Of a stretch of 64,000 bases of DNA, positions 25,680 to 34,986 are shown piece by piece. Position 1 is the first letter of the stretch; each line of letters begins with the position of its first letter. The notes under the pieces are model-generated. The model ran no database searches. It was not told the DNA's origin and worked only from the letters and a program-made list of their open reading frames with translations. The DNA is taken from positions 1 to 64,000 of the forward strand of contig CAMVDX010000013.1 in NCBI GenBank assembly GCA_947166355.1, given 5' to 3'. A program made the translations under genes and the position numbers. Source of the stretch: an uncultured Treponema sp. (GTDB lineage Bacteria > Spirochaetota > Spirochaetia > Treponematales > Treponemataceae).

Positions 25680-26615
25680 ATGCAACGAAAAATCCGCCGC
25701 ATCACACAAATCATAATGCCTCTAATTTTTGCTGTTATAATCAGTTCCTGCAGCGGCTATCAGTATGATGGAGATATTATTGCTGCAATGGAAAGTGGAA
25801 GTACCTCTACAATCAGTTTTAAAAAAGATAAAAGTTCAGAAGTAGCTTTTCAGCTCACTTACGAGATTGGAAAAGATTATAATGTTACAGATCTTCCGGG
25901 AAATGATAACGAAGCCGTAGATAAGCTTAATCCCGGATTTGAACTTGGCGGCTGGCTCCCTGATACCTCTGACAGTGATTTTATGAGTGGAGTCCAGTAT
26001 GATGAAAATGGTTTTATAAAATCCTTTCATATGACTCCTATGAATCTGGTTTTTTACGGTGCAGGTTATTTTGCATCAACTGATACTCCGTATAAAATCA
26101 TCTATAAAATTCAGAACGAAACCTTAGATGGATATGATTATTATGATGAAGTTATAATGACGGGAACTACCTCTACACCCGAGGCTCCTTCTTATACAGA
26201 TGCTGCTTCAAATCTTATTGAAATAGAAGGTTTTAAAGCCCGTACAGATTTAATTGTCGAACAGGAAATTCTTGCAGACGGCAGTACTGTTGTAGAGGTT
26301 TTTTATGACAGATTGCCGGAAGTTTCTATAAGCATAACAATTCCAGCAACCAACGAAATAACCATTACAAGTACGACGACGGGAACTACTATAAACTTTA
26401 CTGTTGTTCTTCCAGATGGGGCTTCTGAATCAGATTACAGCTACTGCTGGTTCTATACAAATGAAGGAATGGGAAATCCGCTTTCTACAGCTTCTACGCT
26501 TTCTCTTGATGCTTCAACTTTAACAAACGGTATTTATCAGATAAGTCTTATCGCAGTACGAAACTCCGACTCAATGCCATTTGGTGGCACAGTCCAGATT
26601 AGGGTGGGGGTATAG
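25680..26615 (+). CDS. lipoprotein of unknown function
   Basis: The product has 311 residues. It starts MQRKIRRITQIIMPLIFAVI and has a lipobox ending in ISSC. The body includes a segment like an InlB-type B repeat (GFELGGWLPD followed by a PMNLVFYGAG strand, about 80-140) and a C-terminal beta sandwich of the polycystin/Ig kind (ITIPATNEITITSTT onward). It lies 2 bases after the barrel protein gene and 1 base before the next lipoprotein gene, so these are co-transcribed. I assign no specific function. Confidence 0.7.
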   Translation: MQRKIRRITQIIMPLIFAVIISSCSGYQYDGDIIAAMESGSTSTISFKKDKSSEVAFQLTYEIGKDYNVTDLPGNDNEAVDKLNPGFELGGWLPDTSDSDFMSGVQYDENGFIKSFHMTPMNLVFYGAGYFASTDTPYKIIYKIQNETLDGYDYYDEVIMTGTTSTPEAPSYTDAASNLIEIEGFKARTDLIVEQEILADGSTVVEVFYDRLPEVSISITIPATNEITITSTTTGTTINFTVVLPDGASESDYSYCWFYTNEGMGNPLSTASTLSLDASTLTNGIYQISLIAVRNSDSMPFGGTVQIRVGV

Positions 26616-26616
26616 T

Positions 26617-29600
26617 ATGAAAAGTTTCCTTCGGTTCGGAATGACTGGCTTTCGCAAGTTCGGAATGATGAGTATATTACTATTCTTATTCCTTATTCTT
26701 TCCTGCGAAAATAATTTTTCTTCTATTATAGAGGATGCTGTTCAGGAAGAGCCGCTTATACAAACTGCTGCGCCATATTTAGTTATATCTGTAGAAGAGG
26801 CTGATACCGGAAGATTACTTACTCCGCAAGCTTCTGTTTCTGCCCGACCTATTGTTTCAACAATTCAACCTTCTCAATTTTCAGATATTACCTTTACCGG
26901 TACAAGCTCAGAAGGCAGAACTCTTTCAGTAACTGCTGCAGACTTTGCCCAGCTTTCTGCAAATAAAATCTTTCTGGATGCGGGCACCTGGTCATTTACA
27001 CTTACCGCCTATCTGGGAAAAACAGAAACGAATCCTGGTGGAAAGTATCTGGCAACGGCATCTGCAAATATTTCTACTGGAGAAAATTCCCTTTCTATGA
27101 TTTTGTCTCCAGCGCCTGTTTCTTTGACCTCTGAGGCAGAACGTCTGGGCAGCTGGCAGACAACACTTGCTTTTCCGGCTGATACTATCGACAAAATAAA
27201 AGTATATCTTTTGACTTATGCGGATTTTTCTTCGGGCGCAACGGGATCTGCTTCAACACTTCTTTATCAGTTTATAAAGGGAACTGATTATGAAGCAGCA
27301 GGAAATCAGACAATTCTTACAAATGAGTCTACCCTGCAAATGGGAAGCTACGTTATCTATATAGAATATTTTACAAATCTTAATCAGCAGACTGGCCCGG
27401 ACTCCACAACCGTTCAGGAAATGCTCTTGAATACCTGGGCAGAACTTTTGCGAATAAGCCCTGGTGCAAAATCTGAAGGAACAATCACTCTTCCTGCGGC
27501 TGATCCTGTTTATACAATTCAATATGATTTGGGAGGTCCAGACTATTCCTGGGTAGCATCACCTGTAGAAGTAATTCCGCTTTCATATACCAGAAACAGC
27601 GGAGGGGCAACTGGAATAATTACGCTTCCTACTGAGGTCTCTTTTGTAGACCGCGGCCCGCTTTATACTTTTGAGGGCTGGTATACAGATGAAAACTTTG
27701 CAGCCGGCACAGGGCCTGTAACTTCCTTTAGTGCAGCAAGCACAGAAAACAAGCATTTTTACGCAAAGTGGCATGAGCCGGTTTATGACGTTTATGTAAA
27801 AGCAGGTGCTAACGACTCAATTGCAGATGGAACAAAAGCAAAGCCATTTAGTTCTGTTACACTTGCTGCCTACCAGGCTTTTGATGATATTACAGGAACT
27901 AATTCAGATGGGTCATATAAGAGTACAATCCATATTCTTTCTGATTATACTGGTACAAACAAAATCACCGTACCATGGGGAAACGGTGCTTCTGAGTTAA
28001 ACGGAATGAAGGTTAACCTTGTAGGCGAAAAGGGTGAAGTTGCAAATGCACCGGTAGAGCTTGATGTTTGTGTTGGTTCGGGTAATTCATTTATCTATCT
28101 TGAACATAATCAGGAAATGAAAATCAGCCACATTAATATAACCTCAAGTGCTGCCTTTACAAATCCAAACGGCTTTGCCAGCCTTTCTGCTACAGAGGGA
28201 ACAGTATTGTATTTTGAAGATTCAACAATCAAAAACTATACTGCCAGCGGTTGTTCTGCCATTAATGTTGAAGGAGTTGTTCATCTTAAGAATTGTGAAA
28301 TTTCACAAAACAAGGCTATTGATGCGGATTCAGGTTCTGGCATATGGGGCTGTGCTGTTAATTACGGTTCTGGTACACTTTATCTTGATGGCAATGTAAT
28401 AATCAAAAATAATAAGATATTAAAGAATGATGGTTCGGGCGATGAAGAAAGCGAGACTTATAATCTTTATATAGGAAGTTATGATACAAGTGGGGTTTTA
28501 CACTTTACACCAGTATTTATTAATGGCAGTCTGACAGGCAGCGAAATCTGGGTAAAGCTTGCTCAGGAGCCAGGAACATTTACAAGCGGATATGGTACAC
28601 AGACTGGTGTGCCGTCTGATTATTTCCACTGCGATAGTGGACATGAAGTCAGATTGTTTACTGGCGAAGCTAGAGTTGCAGATGTCATGTATGTTTATAT
28701 AGCTTCAGATGGACATGACAATGCTGCTGCAAACGGTACAACAACAAATCCTTATGCATCACTTGGATACGCTATACAAAAAATTACAGAACGAAATAGT
28801 CCTCAGATAGACGCTACAATTTATGTAAAAGATGATGTTGCTTGTAATACAATAATTATTGATGGTACTACGGGTGGTGAACAGCTTATCGCTAATTCTC
28901 TTAGTATCGAAGGTTTAGGAGCTGCTGCTGCCTTAAACGGAAATACAAACGGAATAGTTCTGGATTCAAGAACAAGTGTGCCGCTCCTTCTTAAAGATAT
29001 TACCATTAAAAATGGTAGAACAGACTATCGTGGTGGTGGCCTGCATATTGATGGCACAAGTGTTGAAATCAATAATTGTATAATAGAAAACAACGGAGCA
29101 AAAATACAGGGCGGCGGTGTATATCTGACAAACGGTGCTCAGCTTACAATGAGTGGGGAATCTTCTGCTATACGAGGTAATGCAGTAACAACTTATCTTG
29201 ATTCTACAACAACTGTTAGTACGAACAAATGTGGAGGTGGAGTTTACATAGATTCTAATTCTACCTTTACTATGAATGCCGGAATTATCGAAGGAAATGG
29301 AGCCTTTTCTGGGGGCGGAGTTTATGTACGTGGTACTTTTGAAATGAATGGAACTACGACATCAACTCAAATTAAATCAAATAAACGAATACATGGAAAT
29401 AATAATCCTAATGTTGAATTATCATCCTTACTTGGAGATTCTGTTCAGTTAACTTCAAATGTTGAGATTGGAATTCCTGGTACCTTTAATATGAATGGCG
29501 GAATTATTACTTCAAATCTTTCCCGTGGACAGAACGGTGCCGGTGTGTGTGTATTTGCAAGTTCTTCTAATGGAGATTCCGCTGGAACTGCAAAGTTTAA

Positions 29601-30582
29601 TATGAATGATGGCGAAATTTCAGGCCTGACTATTAGCGAAAATGCAGCTGTTTATCTGAGTGGTTCATTTAGCGGTTGTAACTTAGAATTCAATATGTCT
29701 GGTGGAAAAATCTCTAATAATACTTCAATTGATGGAACTTCAAGTGTGGGTGGTGCTGCTGTCTATGCAGCTGGATATAGTAATATTACCATGACCGGTG
29801 GTGAAATCCGTAATAATCATGCAAACCGGGGAGCGGGTGGTATATATCTTGCTCCAATATCGAGTACCGGTGTTCCAGTAATCACTCTGGGAGGTTCTGC
29901 TTCTGTAAGTACTATTAAAATCAAAGATAATACAGCTGGCAGCCCGGCAGTAAACGGAAATATTTATCTTAATGATGATCAGACAATTACCGTAGCGGGC
30001 GCACTTTCTGCAGAAAGTGAAATTGGAATTACCAGAACCTATTCATCCGGTCCGTTTACAACAGGCTACGCAGGTACAAACAGCGGAACTGCACCGAATA
30101 CAATCTTTACTTCTGATGCGGACTATGCAGTTATTGCAGGAACAGGCGGGGAGGCTGCCTTCTATATGGCTTCTGCCGGCGGAACAGTTTATTCTCCGGG
30201 GGATTATCACTTTACCCTTGCGGCAAGCAGAAGTTTCGTATATAGGGGGCAGGCTGCTTCCGTAACCATTACTCCAGCAATTACCCGTACCGAGCCAAAC
30301 GGCAATGCAACTCAGCTCTTCTACAACCCGTCAGACCGCAAGCTCTACTTAGATTCACTCTTTACTCTGCCGACCGGTGGTGAAAACGAAGTAACCTGGT
30401 CTGCATCGCTATGGTACGGAGCCGACGTAGAAGTTCCAAGTCTTGCCGCCGGCACCGGTTCAGATGTAAATAAGTTTACTATTCCAGCCCTTGATTTTGA
30501 AAACACCTACACGATGAGTGTAGTTGCAAATTATATGGGTTATGCTCATGATGCAAGTTTTACAGTACAGTGTGTAGAATAA
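26617..30582 (+). CDS. large beta-helix surface lipoprotein with InlB-type repeat
   Basis: The product has about 1321 residues. The N-terminus has a lipobox (FLILSC). Around residues 300-390 is a Listeria-Bacteroides (InlB B) repeat with YTFEGWYTDENF and HFYAKW. After that comes a long right-handed beta-helix with many GGG(V/L)Y and NNG turns, like polymorphic outer-membrane proteins. The C-terminal 110 residues (from RTEPNGNATQ to the end) are shared with the next large gene. It is likely an adhesin or glycan-binding surface protein. One block of 79 bases (30011-30089) is nearly identical to 33424-33502 in the paralogue. Confidence 0.75.
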   Translation: MKSFLRFGMTGFRKFGMMSILLFLFLILSCENNFSSIIEDAVQEEPLIQTAAPYLVISVEEADTGRLLTPQASVSARPIVSTIQPSQFSDITFTGTSSEGRTLSVTAADFAQLSANKIFLDAGTWSFTLTAYLGKTETNPGGKYLATASANISTGENSLSMILSPAPVSLTSEAERLGSWQTTLAFPADTIDKIKVYLLTYADFSSGATGSASTLLYQFIKGTDYEAAGNQTILTNESTLQMGSYVIYIEYFTNLNQQTGPDSTTVQEMLLNTWAELLRISPGAKSEGTITLPAADPVYTIQYDLGGPDYSWVASPVEVIPLSYTRNSGGATGIITLPTEVSFVDRGPLYTFEGWYTDENFAAGTGPVTSFSAASTENKHFYAKWHEPVYDVYVKAGANDSIADGTKAKPFSSVTLAAYQAFDDITGTNSDGSYKSTIHILSDYTGTNKITVPWGNGASELNGMKVNLVGEKGEVANAPVELDVCVGSGNSFIYLEHNQEMKISHINITSSAAFTNPNGFASLSATEGTVLYFEDSTIKNYTASGCSAINVEGVVHLKNCEISQNKAIDADSGSGIWGCAVNYGSGTLYLDGNVIIKNNKILKNDGSGDEESETYNLYIGSYDTSGVLHFTPVFINGSLTGSEIWVKLAQEPGTFTSGYGTQTGVPSDYFHCDSGHEVRLFTGEARVADVMYVYIASDGHDNAAANGTTTNPYASLGYAIQKITERNSPQIDATIYVKDDVACNTIIIDGTTGGEQLIANSLSIEGLGAAAALNGNTNGIVLDSRTSVPLLLKDITIKNGRTDYRGGGLHIDGTSVEINNCIIENNGAKIQGGGVYLTNGAQLTMSGESSAIRGNAVTTYLDSTTTVSTNKCGGGVYIDSNSTFTMNAGIIEGNGAFSGGGVYVRGTFEMNGTTTSTQIKSNKRIHGNNNPNVELSSLLGDSVQLTSNVEIGIPGTFNMNGGIITSNLSRGQNGAGVCVFASSSNGDSAGTAKFNMNDGEISGLTISENAAVYLSGSFSGCNLEFNMSGGKISNNTSIDGTSSVGGAAVYAAGYSNITMTGGEIRNNHANRGAGGIYLAPISSTGVPVITLGGSASVSTIKIKDNTAGSPAVNGNIYLNDDQTITVAGALSAESEIGITRTYSSGPFTTGYAGTNSGTAPNTIFTSDADYAVIAGTGGEAAFYMASAGGTVYSPGDYHFTLAASRSFVYRGQAASVTITPAITRTEPNGNATQLFYNPSDRKLYLDSLFTLPTGGENEVTWSASLWYGADVEVPSLAAGTGSDVNKFTIPALDFENTYTMSVVANYMGYAHDASFTVQCVE

Positions 30583-30670
30583 GGTGTAACATTGGCTGCT
30601 CCATAGACTTTGGAAGCGGCTGTAGTCCACGTCATTGCGAGCATGCGAAGCAATCAATCTTTTATTTTAC

Positions 30671-30697
30671 TTGATTTTTTAACAGGCATGCTATATA
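30671..30697 (+). promoter_or_regulatory. promoter of the candidate antisense RNA
   Basis: An extended -10 box TGCTATATA (TATATA at 30692-30697) with CTTGAT or ACTTGA 16-17 bases upstream would start a transcript near 30704. Confidence 0.45.
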
Positions 30698-30701
30698 TTT
30701 A

Positions 30702-30735
30702 AAAAAAGGGCACCCGCGACATGCGTCTTGCCCCA
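30702..30735 (-). terminator. terminator of the small peptide gene message
   Basis: On the minus strand GGGGCA and TGCCC pair around a GC-rich loop and are followed by TTTTTTT. It would end the peptide message about 100 bases after its stop codon. Confidence 0.6.
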
Positions 30736-30801
30736 GGTAGTTTTACGTCTTTACAGACGAAGCTCCACACTGTGGTCTAGACAGGGTGGAGCTATTTTTT
30801 T
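30704..30801 (+). ncRNA. candidate antitoxin small RNA
   Basis: A transcript of about 98 bases is predicted between an extended -10 promoter and an intrinsic terminator. It holds three stems: GGGCA with TGCCC (about 30708-30734), CGTCT with AGACG (30746-30758), and the terminator stem AGCTCCACACTGT with ACAGGGTGGAGCT (30761-30773 and 30781-30793) followed by seven T. It is fully antisense to the 3' part of the small peptide gene's message, and its T-run overlaps that gene's stop codon. The alternative is that the last stem simply ends the upstream lipoprotein transcript. Confidence 0.45.
30761..30801 (+). terminator. intrinsic terminator of the small RNA or upstream lipoprotein gene
   Basis: A 13-base arm (30761-30773) pairs with 30781-30793 with one mismatch around a 7-base loop, and TTTTTTT follows from 30795. 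Confidence 0.8.
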
Positions 30802-30901
30802 ACTTTTGCTTCTTCTGCCGTCTACGGTGAAGGGAGCTAAGTATGTCATAGATAAACTTGACGGCACGGAATGCCAGATCAAGAATTTCATATAAACTCA
30901 A
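30800..30901 (-). CDS. 33-residue amphipathic peptide, candidate type I toxin
   Basis: The peptide starts MSLYEILDLAFRAVKFIYDI and ends with a basic tail (HRRRQKKQK). Acidic and basic residues fall at positions 5, 8, 12, 15 and 19, one face of a helix that is otherwise hydrophobic, a pattern like TisB-type membrane toxins. The start is TTG, with a strong TTTGGAGG ribosome-binding site 8 bases upstream. A perfect TATAAT (30985-30990) precedes it by about 85 bases. The message's 5' leader and 3' end are complementary, and a small RNA is predicted opposite its 3' end. The peptide is too short for certainty, and no homologue can be checked here. Confidence 0.5.
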   Translation of the reverse strand: MSLYEILDLAFRAVKFIYDILSSLHRRRQKKQK

Positions 30902-30984
30902 TAGCTTCGCCTCCAAATCAGTTATTCCAATCTTTCGACCGGTTTAAAAAGTTTTGGGGGCAATCCGCCCATGTCACGGGTGCA

Positions 30985-30990
30985 ATTATA
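30985..30990 (-). promoter_or_regulatory. -10 box of the small peptide gene
   Basis: A perfect TATAAT on the minus strand with only a weak -35 (TTTCAC) 17 bases upstream. The start of transcription would be near 30978, leaving a leader of about 77 bases before the TTG start. Confidence 0.45.
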
Positions 30991-31051
30991 AAGATAATAT
31001 AAATGTAGTGAAAATACAAGTAAAATGGCTTTATTGGTTTAAAATGGCTAT

Positions 31052-31103
31052 AATGGATTGCCACGTCATTGCGAGGAGCCTGTAAGGCGACGCGGCAATC
31101 TTC
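31052..31103. repeat. REP-like repeat upstream of the second large lipoprotein
   Basis: One compound copy (GGATTGCCACGTCATTGCGAGG followed by CGACGCGGCAATC) lies between the small peptide locus and the promoter at 31120-31149. Confidence 0.8.
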
Positions 31104-31119
31104 AGGCAATTTTTAATAT

Positions 31120-31149
31120 ATGGCACATTTTATAAAAACGCGGTATAAT
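31120..31149 (+). promoter_or_regulatory. promoter of the second large lipoprotein, nearly leaderless
   Basis: TATAAT (31144-31149) ends 8 bases before the ATG at 31158, with ATGGCA (31120-31125) 18 bases upstream of it. No ribosome-binding site is seen. Confidence 0.5.
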
Positions 31150-31157
31150 TAAGCGTT

Positions 31158-34100
31158 ATGCTTTTGCGGAAAAAGTTTATTTCTAGAATATCTTTTTTCT
31201 TCTTCTTTATGCTGATTTTGACGGCGGGGATGACGGGTTCATTTTTTACTTCCTGCTCGAATATTTTTGAAAACGACGTAACAGAGGAAAATGAAGTACA
31301 GAGCGCAGAAGAGCCGGAGCCTGTAAGTATTTCCGCGCAGATGATATTTAATGGGGCAGTGCCGCAGGAGATTCTTCAAAACGGTTCTTCAACTGGAGCG
31401 GCAGGCATCGAGCTTTCCCGCGCCGCAATTCCAACTTTTACATCATCAGAAATAGATTATTTTGCCGTAGCCACTACAGGCACCGATGCAAATTTAAGAA
31501 CTTCTAACGGAACCTTTGGCGCTGCGGGCTCGGCAAATGAAGGCTCTTTTACTATTCTGCTTATTCCTGGTAAAACCTGGACCATTACCTGCGGAATTAA
31601 AATCAAAAATTCCACAGCAGAAAGCGACAGAATTCTTACCGCAGTTATGCCGTCAGTCGTTCCTGAAAATATAGCCTCTGGTTCCACTCTCAACTTTTAT
31701 CCGGTACCAGATACTTCTGACACAACCGCAGCCGGGCAGATAGACCTTACCATGACAATTGATTCTTCTATAAAATCAATAGAGCTGACGGCAAACGGCA
31801 GCAATGCAGGTAACTGGCCATTTACAAACGCAACAATTGCCGCAGGCGGAACAACGGCAACTATTCGAACTGATTCTTCTACTCCTGCCATCGCAAGTGT
31901 TCCGGCTGGAACCTATAATGTCCTCATGTCTTTTTATGATGAAAATGATGTGCTGCTTTATACGACCGTTCAAAACATCAGCGTATGCAAGGGACTTACA
32001 ACCCGCGCCTGGATTTCTTCCGGCGGCCAGTCTCCAATTGATTCAAGCGGCAACTTCAATGTTTCAGCTGCAAAAATTCAAACCTATGCCTCTACAAATT
32101 TTTATGTAGGCGCAACCGGAGCCACAAATGCCTTGAGCCCAAGCAACAACAACAGCGGCTCCCACAAGTCACCTTTTCTTACTTTTGATAAGGCGCTCTC
32201 TGTTATTCAAGGCCTTGCAACGGCTGCAGGGGCTGATACAACAAGAGAATACACAATCCATATCTGTGGAACAGTAAACAATACTTCAACTACAACGGTA
32301 CCAGAAATTGGCAGCACCCTGAACGGTAAACTTGCAAAACTCACAATACAGGGCAGGGCAAACACATCAAATCCGCCTGTGCTCCAAAATCCAAACAGCT
32401 CAGGCCGTGTACTCAATATTGCAACAACAGTTCCGGTTGAAATTTCAGGACTTACAATTACAAGTGGAAATGCAGATGGCTCAAGTGATCCGGATGCCTA
32501 TGGCGGCGGACTTTACCTTAGTGGAACGGGCACATCTGTAACCTTAGATAATACTATAATTGAAGAAAATCAGGCAAAGCTTCAGGGTGGTGGCGTTTAC
32601 CTTGCAAGCGGAGCAAGCCTTACAATGACAGGCAGCTCTTCTGCTATTAAGGATAATGCATTAACTGCTCCTTACACAGGGCCAGTTGCAGACCCGGATA
32701 GTAAAATATGTGGTGGTGGTTTATTTATTGCGCAGGGCGGAAGCTTTCAGATGAATAACGGAACTGTAAGTGGTAATGGCGCAGCAGATGCCGGTGGCGG
32801 GCTTTTTATAAGGGGAAACTTCACCTTAAACAATGGAACAATCACTTCGAATAAACGGACTGATTCTGGCAGCGCTCAAGTGGGAGCGAATATTGAGATG
32901 GGAATTCCAGGACATTTTATAATGAATGGAGGAACCATTACTTCAACGCTTGCACAAGGCTGGAGTGGAGCAGCTGTAAATATTTACCTTACTTCGAATG
33001 ATCCGACAGGTACTGCTACCATTGATATGAATGGCGGTTCTATCACTGGAATTAACTCACGCAGCGGCGCTGTAAAAATGAGTGGATACAGTTCTAATCG
33101 TAATGTCGTTTTTAATATGACAGGTGGAAGCATAACTGCTAACCATGCTAAGGGTAGTTCATCTGATGGCTTTGGTGGAGCCGTATATGTTGATTCTTAT
33201 AGTGTTTTTAATATGACCGGCGGAGAAATAAGCGGCAACAGCGCTGAACAACAAGGGGGTGGCGTGTATTGCACAGGCTCTGGTTCAGTAACTCTTGGTA
33301 CATCAGCCGCTGCAAGTACTGTAAAAATCAGAAATAATACGGTCGGAACTTCAACCTCTGCAAATGCAAGTAATTTATGCCTGCAGAACAATCAGAGAAT
33401 AACCGTGGCAGGTGCCCTTTCCACAGAAAGTGAAATTGGAATTACCAGAACATATTCATCCAGTCCGTTTACAACAGGCTACGCAAGTACAAACAGCGGA
33501 ACAGCTCCGAATCAGATTTTTACTTCAGACCAGGACTTTGATATTGTTGCAAGCACACAGACTGGCTTCGTAGGCGAGGCTGCCCAGCATATGGATGTTA
33601 CAGGCGGTACCATTTACCTGCCGGGCGACTACAACTTTACGCTTACGACTTTACAAGACAGTATAAAGGTTGGCGAAGACGCAACTGTAAGAGTTGGTCT
33701 TTCTGTATCTCGTACAGAACCTGGTACGGGCAGTACGCCGACAACGCTTTATTATAATGCTACAAATCACAGACTTTATACAGACCAGACCTTTACTACC
33801 CCGGCTGGTGGCACAAACGAAGTAAGCTGGGCTGCTACTTTGCTGTGGAATGGAACTCATACTACCCTTACGGCAGGAAGTGGTGTAAATGCAAACTGCT
33901 TTACAATTCCTGCTATTTCGTTTGAAGATTCTTATACCCTCTATGTTACCGCAACTTATATGGGCTATACCCACGATGCAAGCTTTACGATTATTTGTGA
34001 AGAAGACGTACCTGTGTCGGAAGGAATGGTTTTTGTAACGGGAACAACCTTTGACGGCTCTGCTGCGGTAACCGGCTCAAAGATATTCCTTAGCGAACGA

Positions 34101-34967
34101 GACATAGGTCAGATACGTAATCTTATAGCCTGCGACCACGAGGTAACACAAGGTGAATACGAAATGTATATGAGATATTATGATTCCTATTATACACCAA
34201 CTTCAAGTTATGGTGTTGGACAAAACTATCCTGCTTATTATGTAAGCTGGTATGAAGCAGTAATTTACTGTAACCTCAGAAGCCTTGCAGAAGGTCTTAC
34301 CCCTGCTTACTATCTTGCAGATTCTTCCGGGGCAGAAATTGGTGGGCCTGGAAACGGAAGAAATGTTGACACTTGGCTTACTTCCCATGTTTCCGGTACT
34401 AATATAGCCAAGAATGCAACTACTAACAAATATTATTACAATACTACTAGTGTTAGTAATAAATTAGACTGGAAAGACGAGGGTAGTGGTGACTCTACAG
34501 GTGGTATACGCTTTGATACAAATGCAAACGGCTGGCGCCTCCCTACAGAAATAGAATGGGAGTATCTTGCCCGAAGCGGAAACCTAACCGGAACTCAGAC
34601 TACTTACAGTGGTACAGCAGAAACCGGTAACGATATAAACAAAGTTGCATGGTATAATACTAACAGCGGTTCTAAAGCCCATGAAGTAAAAACAGATAAA
34701 ACCTCTGGCGTAGACAGTGCAAATGGACTTGGCTTATATGACATGACTGGCAATGTTAGTGAGTTATGCTGGGACTGGTACGCCGCTGATAGCGCAATAA
34801 GTACAACTCCTGTAACAGGAGCAGTTTCAAGTACTTATCGAACTTACAAAGGTGGTTCTATTACTAGTGGTAGTTCATCTTGCACATTGAATAATTTTCG
34901 ATCTTCTACATCAACTTGTAGCAGAAGTAACCTCGTTGGCTTCCGCGTAGTCCGTAATGCCGATTAA
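31158..34967 (+). CDS. beta-helix surface lipoprotein with formylglycine-enzyme-like C-terminus
   Basis: The product has 1269 residues. A lipobox (FFTSC) is followed by an N-terminal beta domain shared with the next gene (YFAVATTG; PGKTWTITCGIK), a long beta-helix with GGG(V/L)Y turns (about 410-740), the region shared with the previous gene up to YMGYTHDASFTI, and a C-terminal 300-residue SUMF1/FGE-type domain: CDHEVTQGEYEMYM, YPAYYVSWYEAVIYCN, GWRLPTEIEWEYLARSG, LYDMTGNVSELCWDWY and a final VGFRVVRNAD. The FGE fold is a C-type lectin fold and is the type used for variable ligand-binding domains in treponemes. It is probably an exposed binding protein. It overlaps no gene; the next begins 19 bases later. 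Confidence 0.8.
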   Translation: MLLRKKFISRISFFFFFMLILTAGMTGSFFTSCSNIFENDVTEENEVQSAEEPEPVSISAQMIFNGAVPQEILQNGSSTGAAGIELSRAAIPTFTSSEIDYFAVATTGTDANLRTSNGTFGAAGSANEGSFTILLIPGKTWTITCGIKIKNSTAESDRILTAVMPSVVPENIASGSTLNFYPVPDTSDTTAAGQIDLTMTIDSSIKSIELTANGSNAGNWPFTNATIAAGGTTATIRTDSSTPAIASVPAGTYNVLMSFYDENDVLLYTTVQNISVCKGLTTRAWISSGGQSPIDSSGNFNVSAAKIQTYASTNFYVGATGATNALSPSNNNSGSHKSPFLTFDKALSVIQGLATAAGADTTREYTIHICGTVNNTSTTTVPEIGSTLNGKLAKLTIQGRANTSNPPVLQNPNSSGRVLNIATTVPVEISGLTITSGNADGSSDPDAYGGGLYLSGTGTSVTLDNTIIEENQAKLQGGGVYLASGASLTMTGSSSAIKDNALTAPYTGPVADPDSKICGGGLFIAQGGSFQMNNGTVSGNGAADAGGGLFIRGNFTLNNGTITSNKRTDSGSAQVGANIEMGIPGHFIMNGGTITSTLAQGWSGAAVNIYLTSNDPTGTATIDMNGGSITGINSRSGAVKMSGYSSNRNVVFNMTGGSITANHAKGSSSDGFGGAVYVDSYSVFNMTGGEISGNSAEQQGGGVYCTGSGSVTLGTSAAASTVKIRNNTVGTSTSANASNLCLQNNQRITVAGALSTESEIGITRTYSSSPFTTGYASTNSGTAPNQIFTSDQDFDIVASTQTGFVGEAAQHMDVTGGTIYLPGDYNFTLTTLQDSIKVGEDATVRVGLSVSRTEPGTGSTPTTLYYNATNHRLYTDQTFTTPAGGTNEVSWAATLLWNGTHTTLTAGSGVNANCFTIPAISFEDSYTLYVTATYMGYTHDASFTIICEEDVPVSEGMVFVTGTTFDGSAAVTGSKIFLSERDIGQIRNLIACDHEVTQGEYEMYMRYYDSYYTPTSSYGVGQNYPAYYVSWYEAVIYCNLRSLAEGLTPAYYLADSSGAEIGGPGNGRNVDTWLTSHVSGTNIAKNATTNKYYYNTTSVSNKLDWKDEGSGDSTGGIRFDTNANGWRLPTEIEWEYLARSGNLTGTQTTYSGTAETGNDINKVAWYNTNSGSKAHEVKTDKTSGVDSANGLGLYDMTGNVSELCWDWYAADSAISTTPVTGAVSSTYRTYKGGSITSGSSSCTLNNFRSSTSTCSRSNLVGFRVVRNAD

Positions 34968-34986
34968 CCAGGAGGAAATGTTATTT

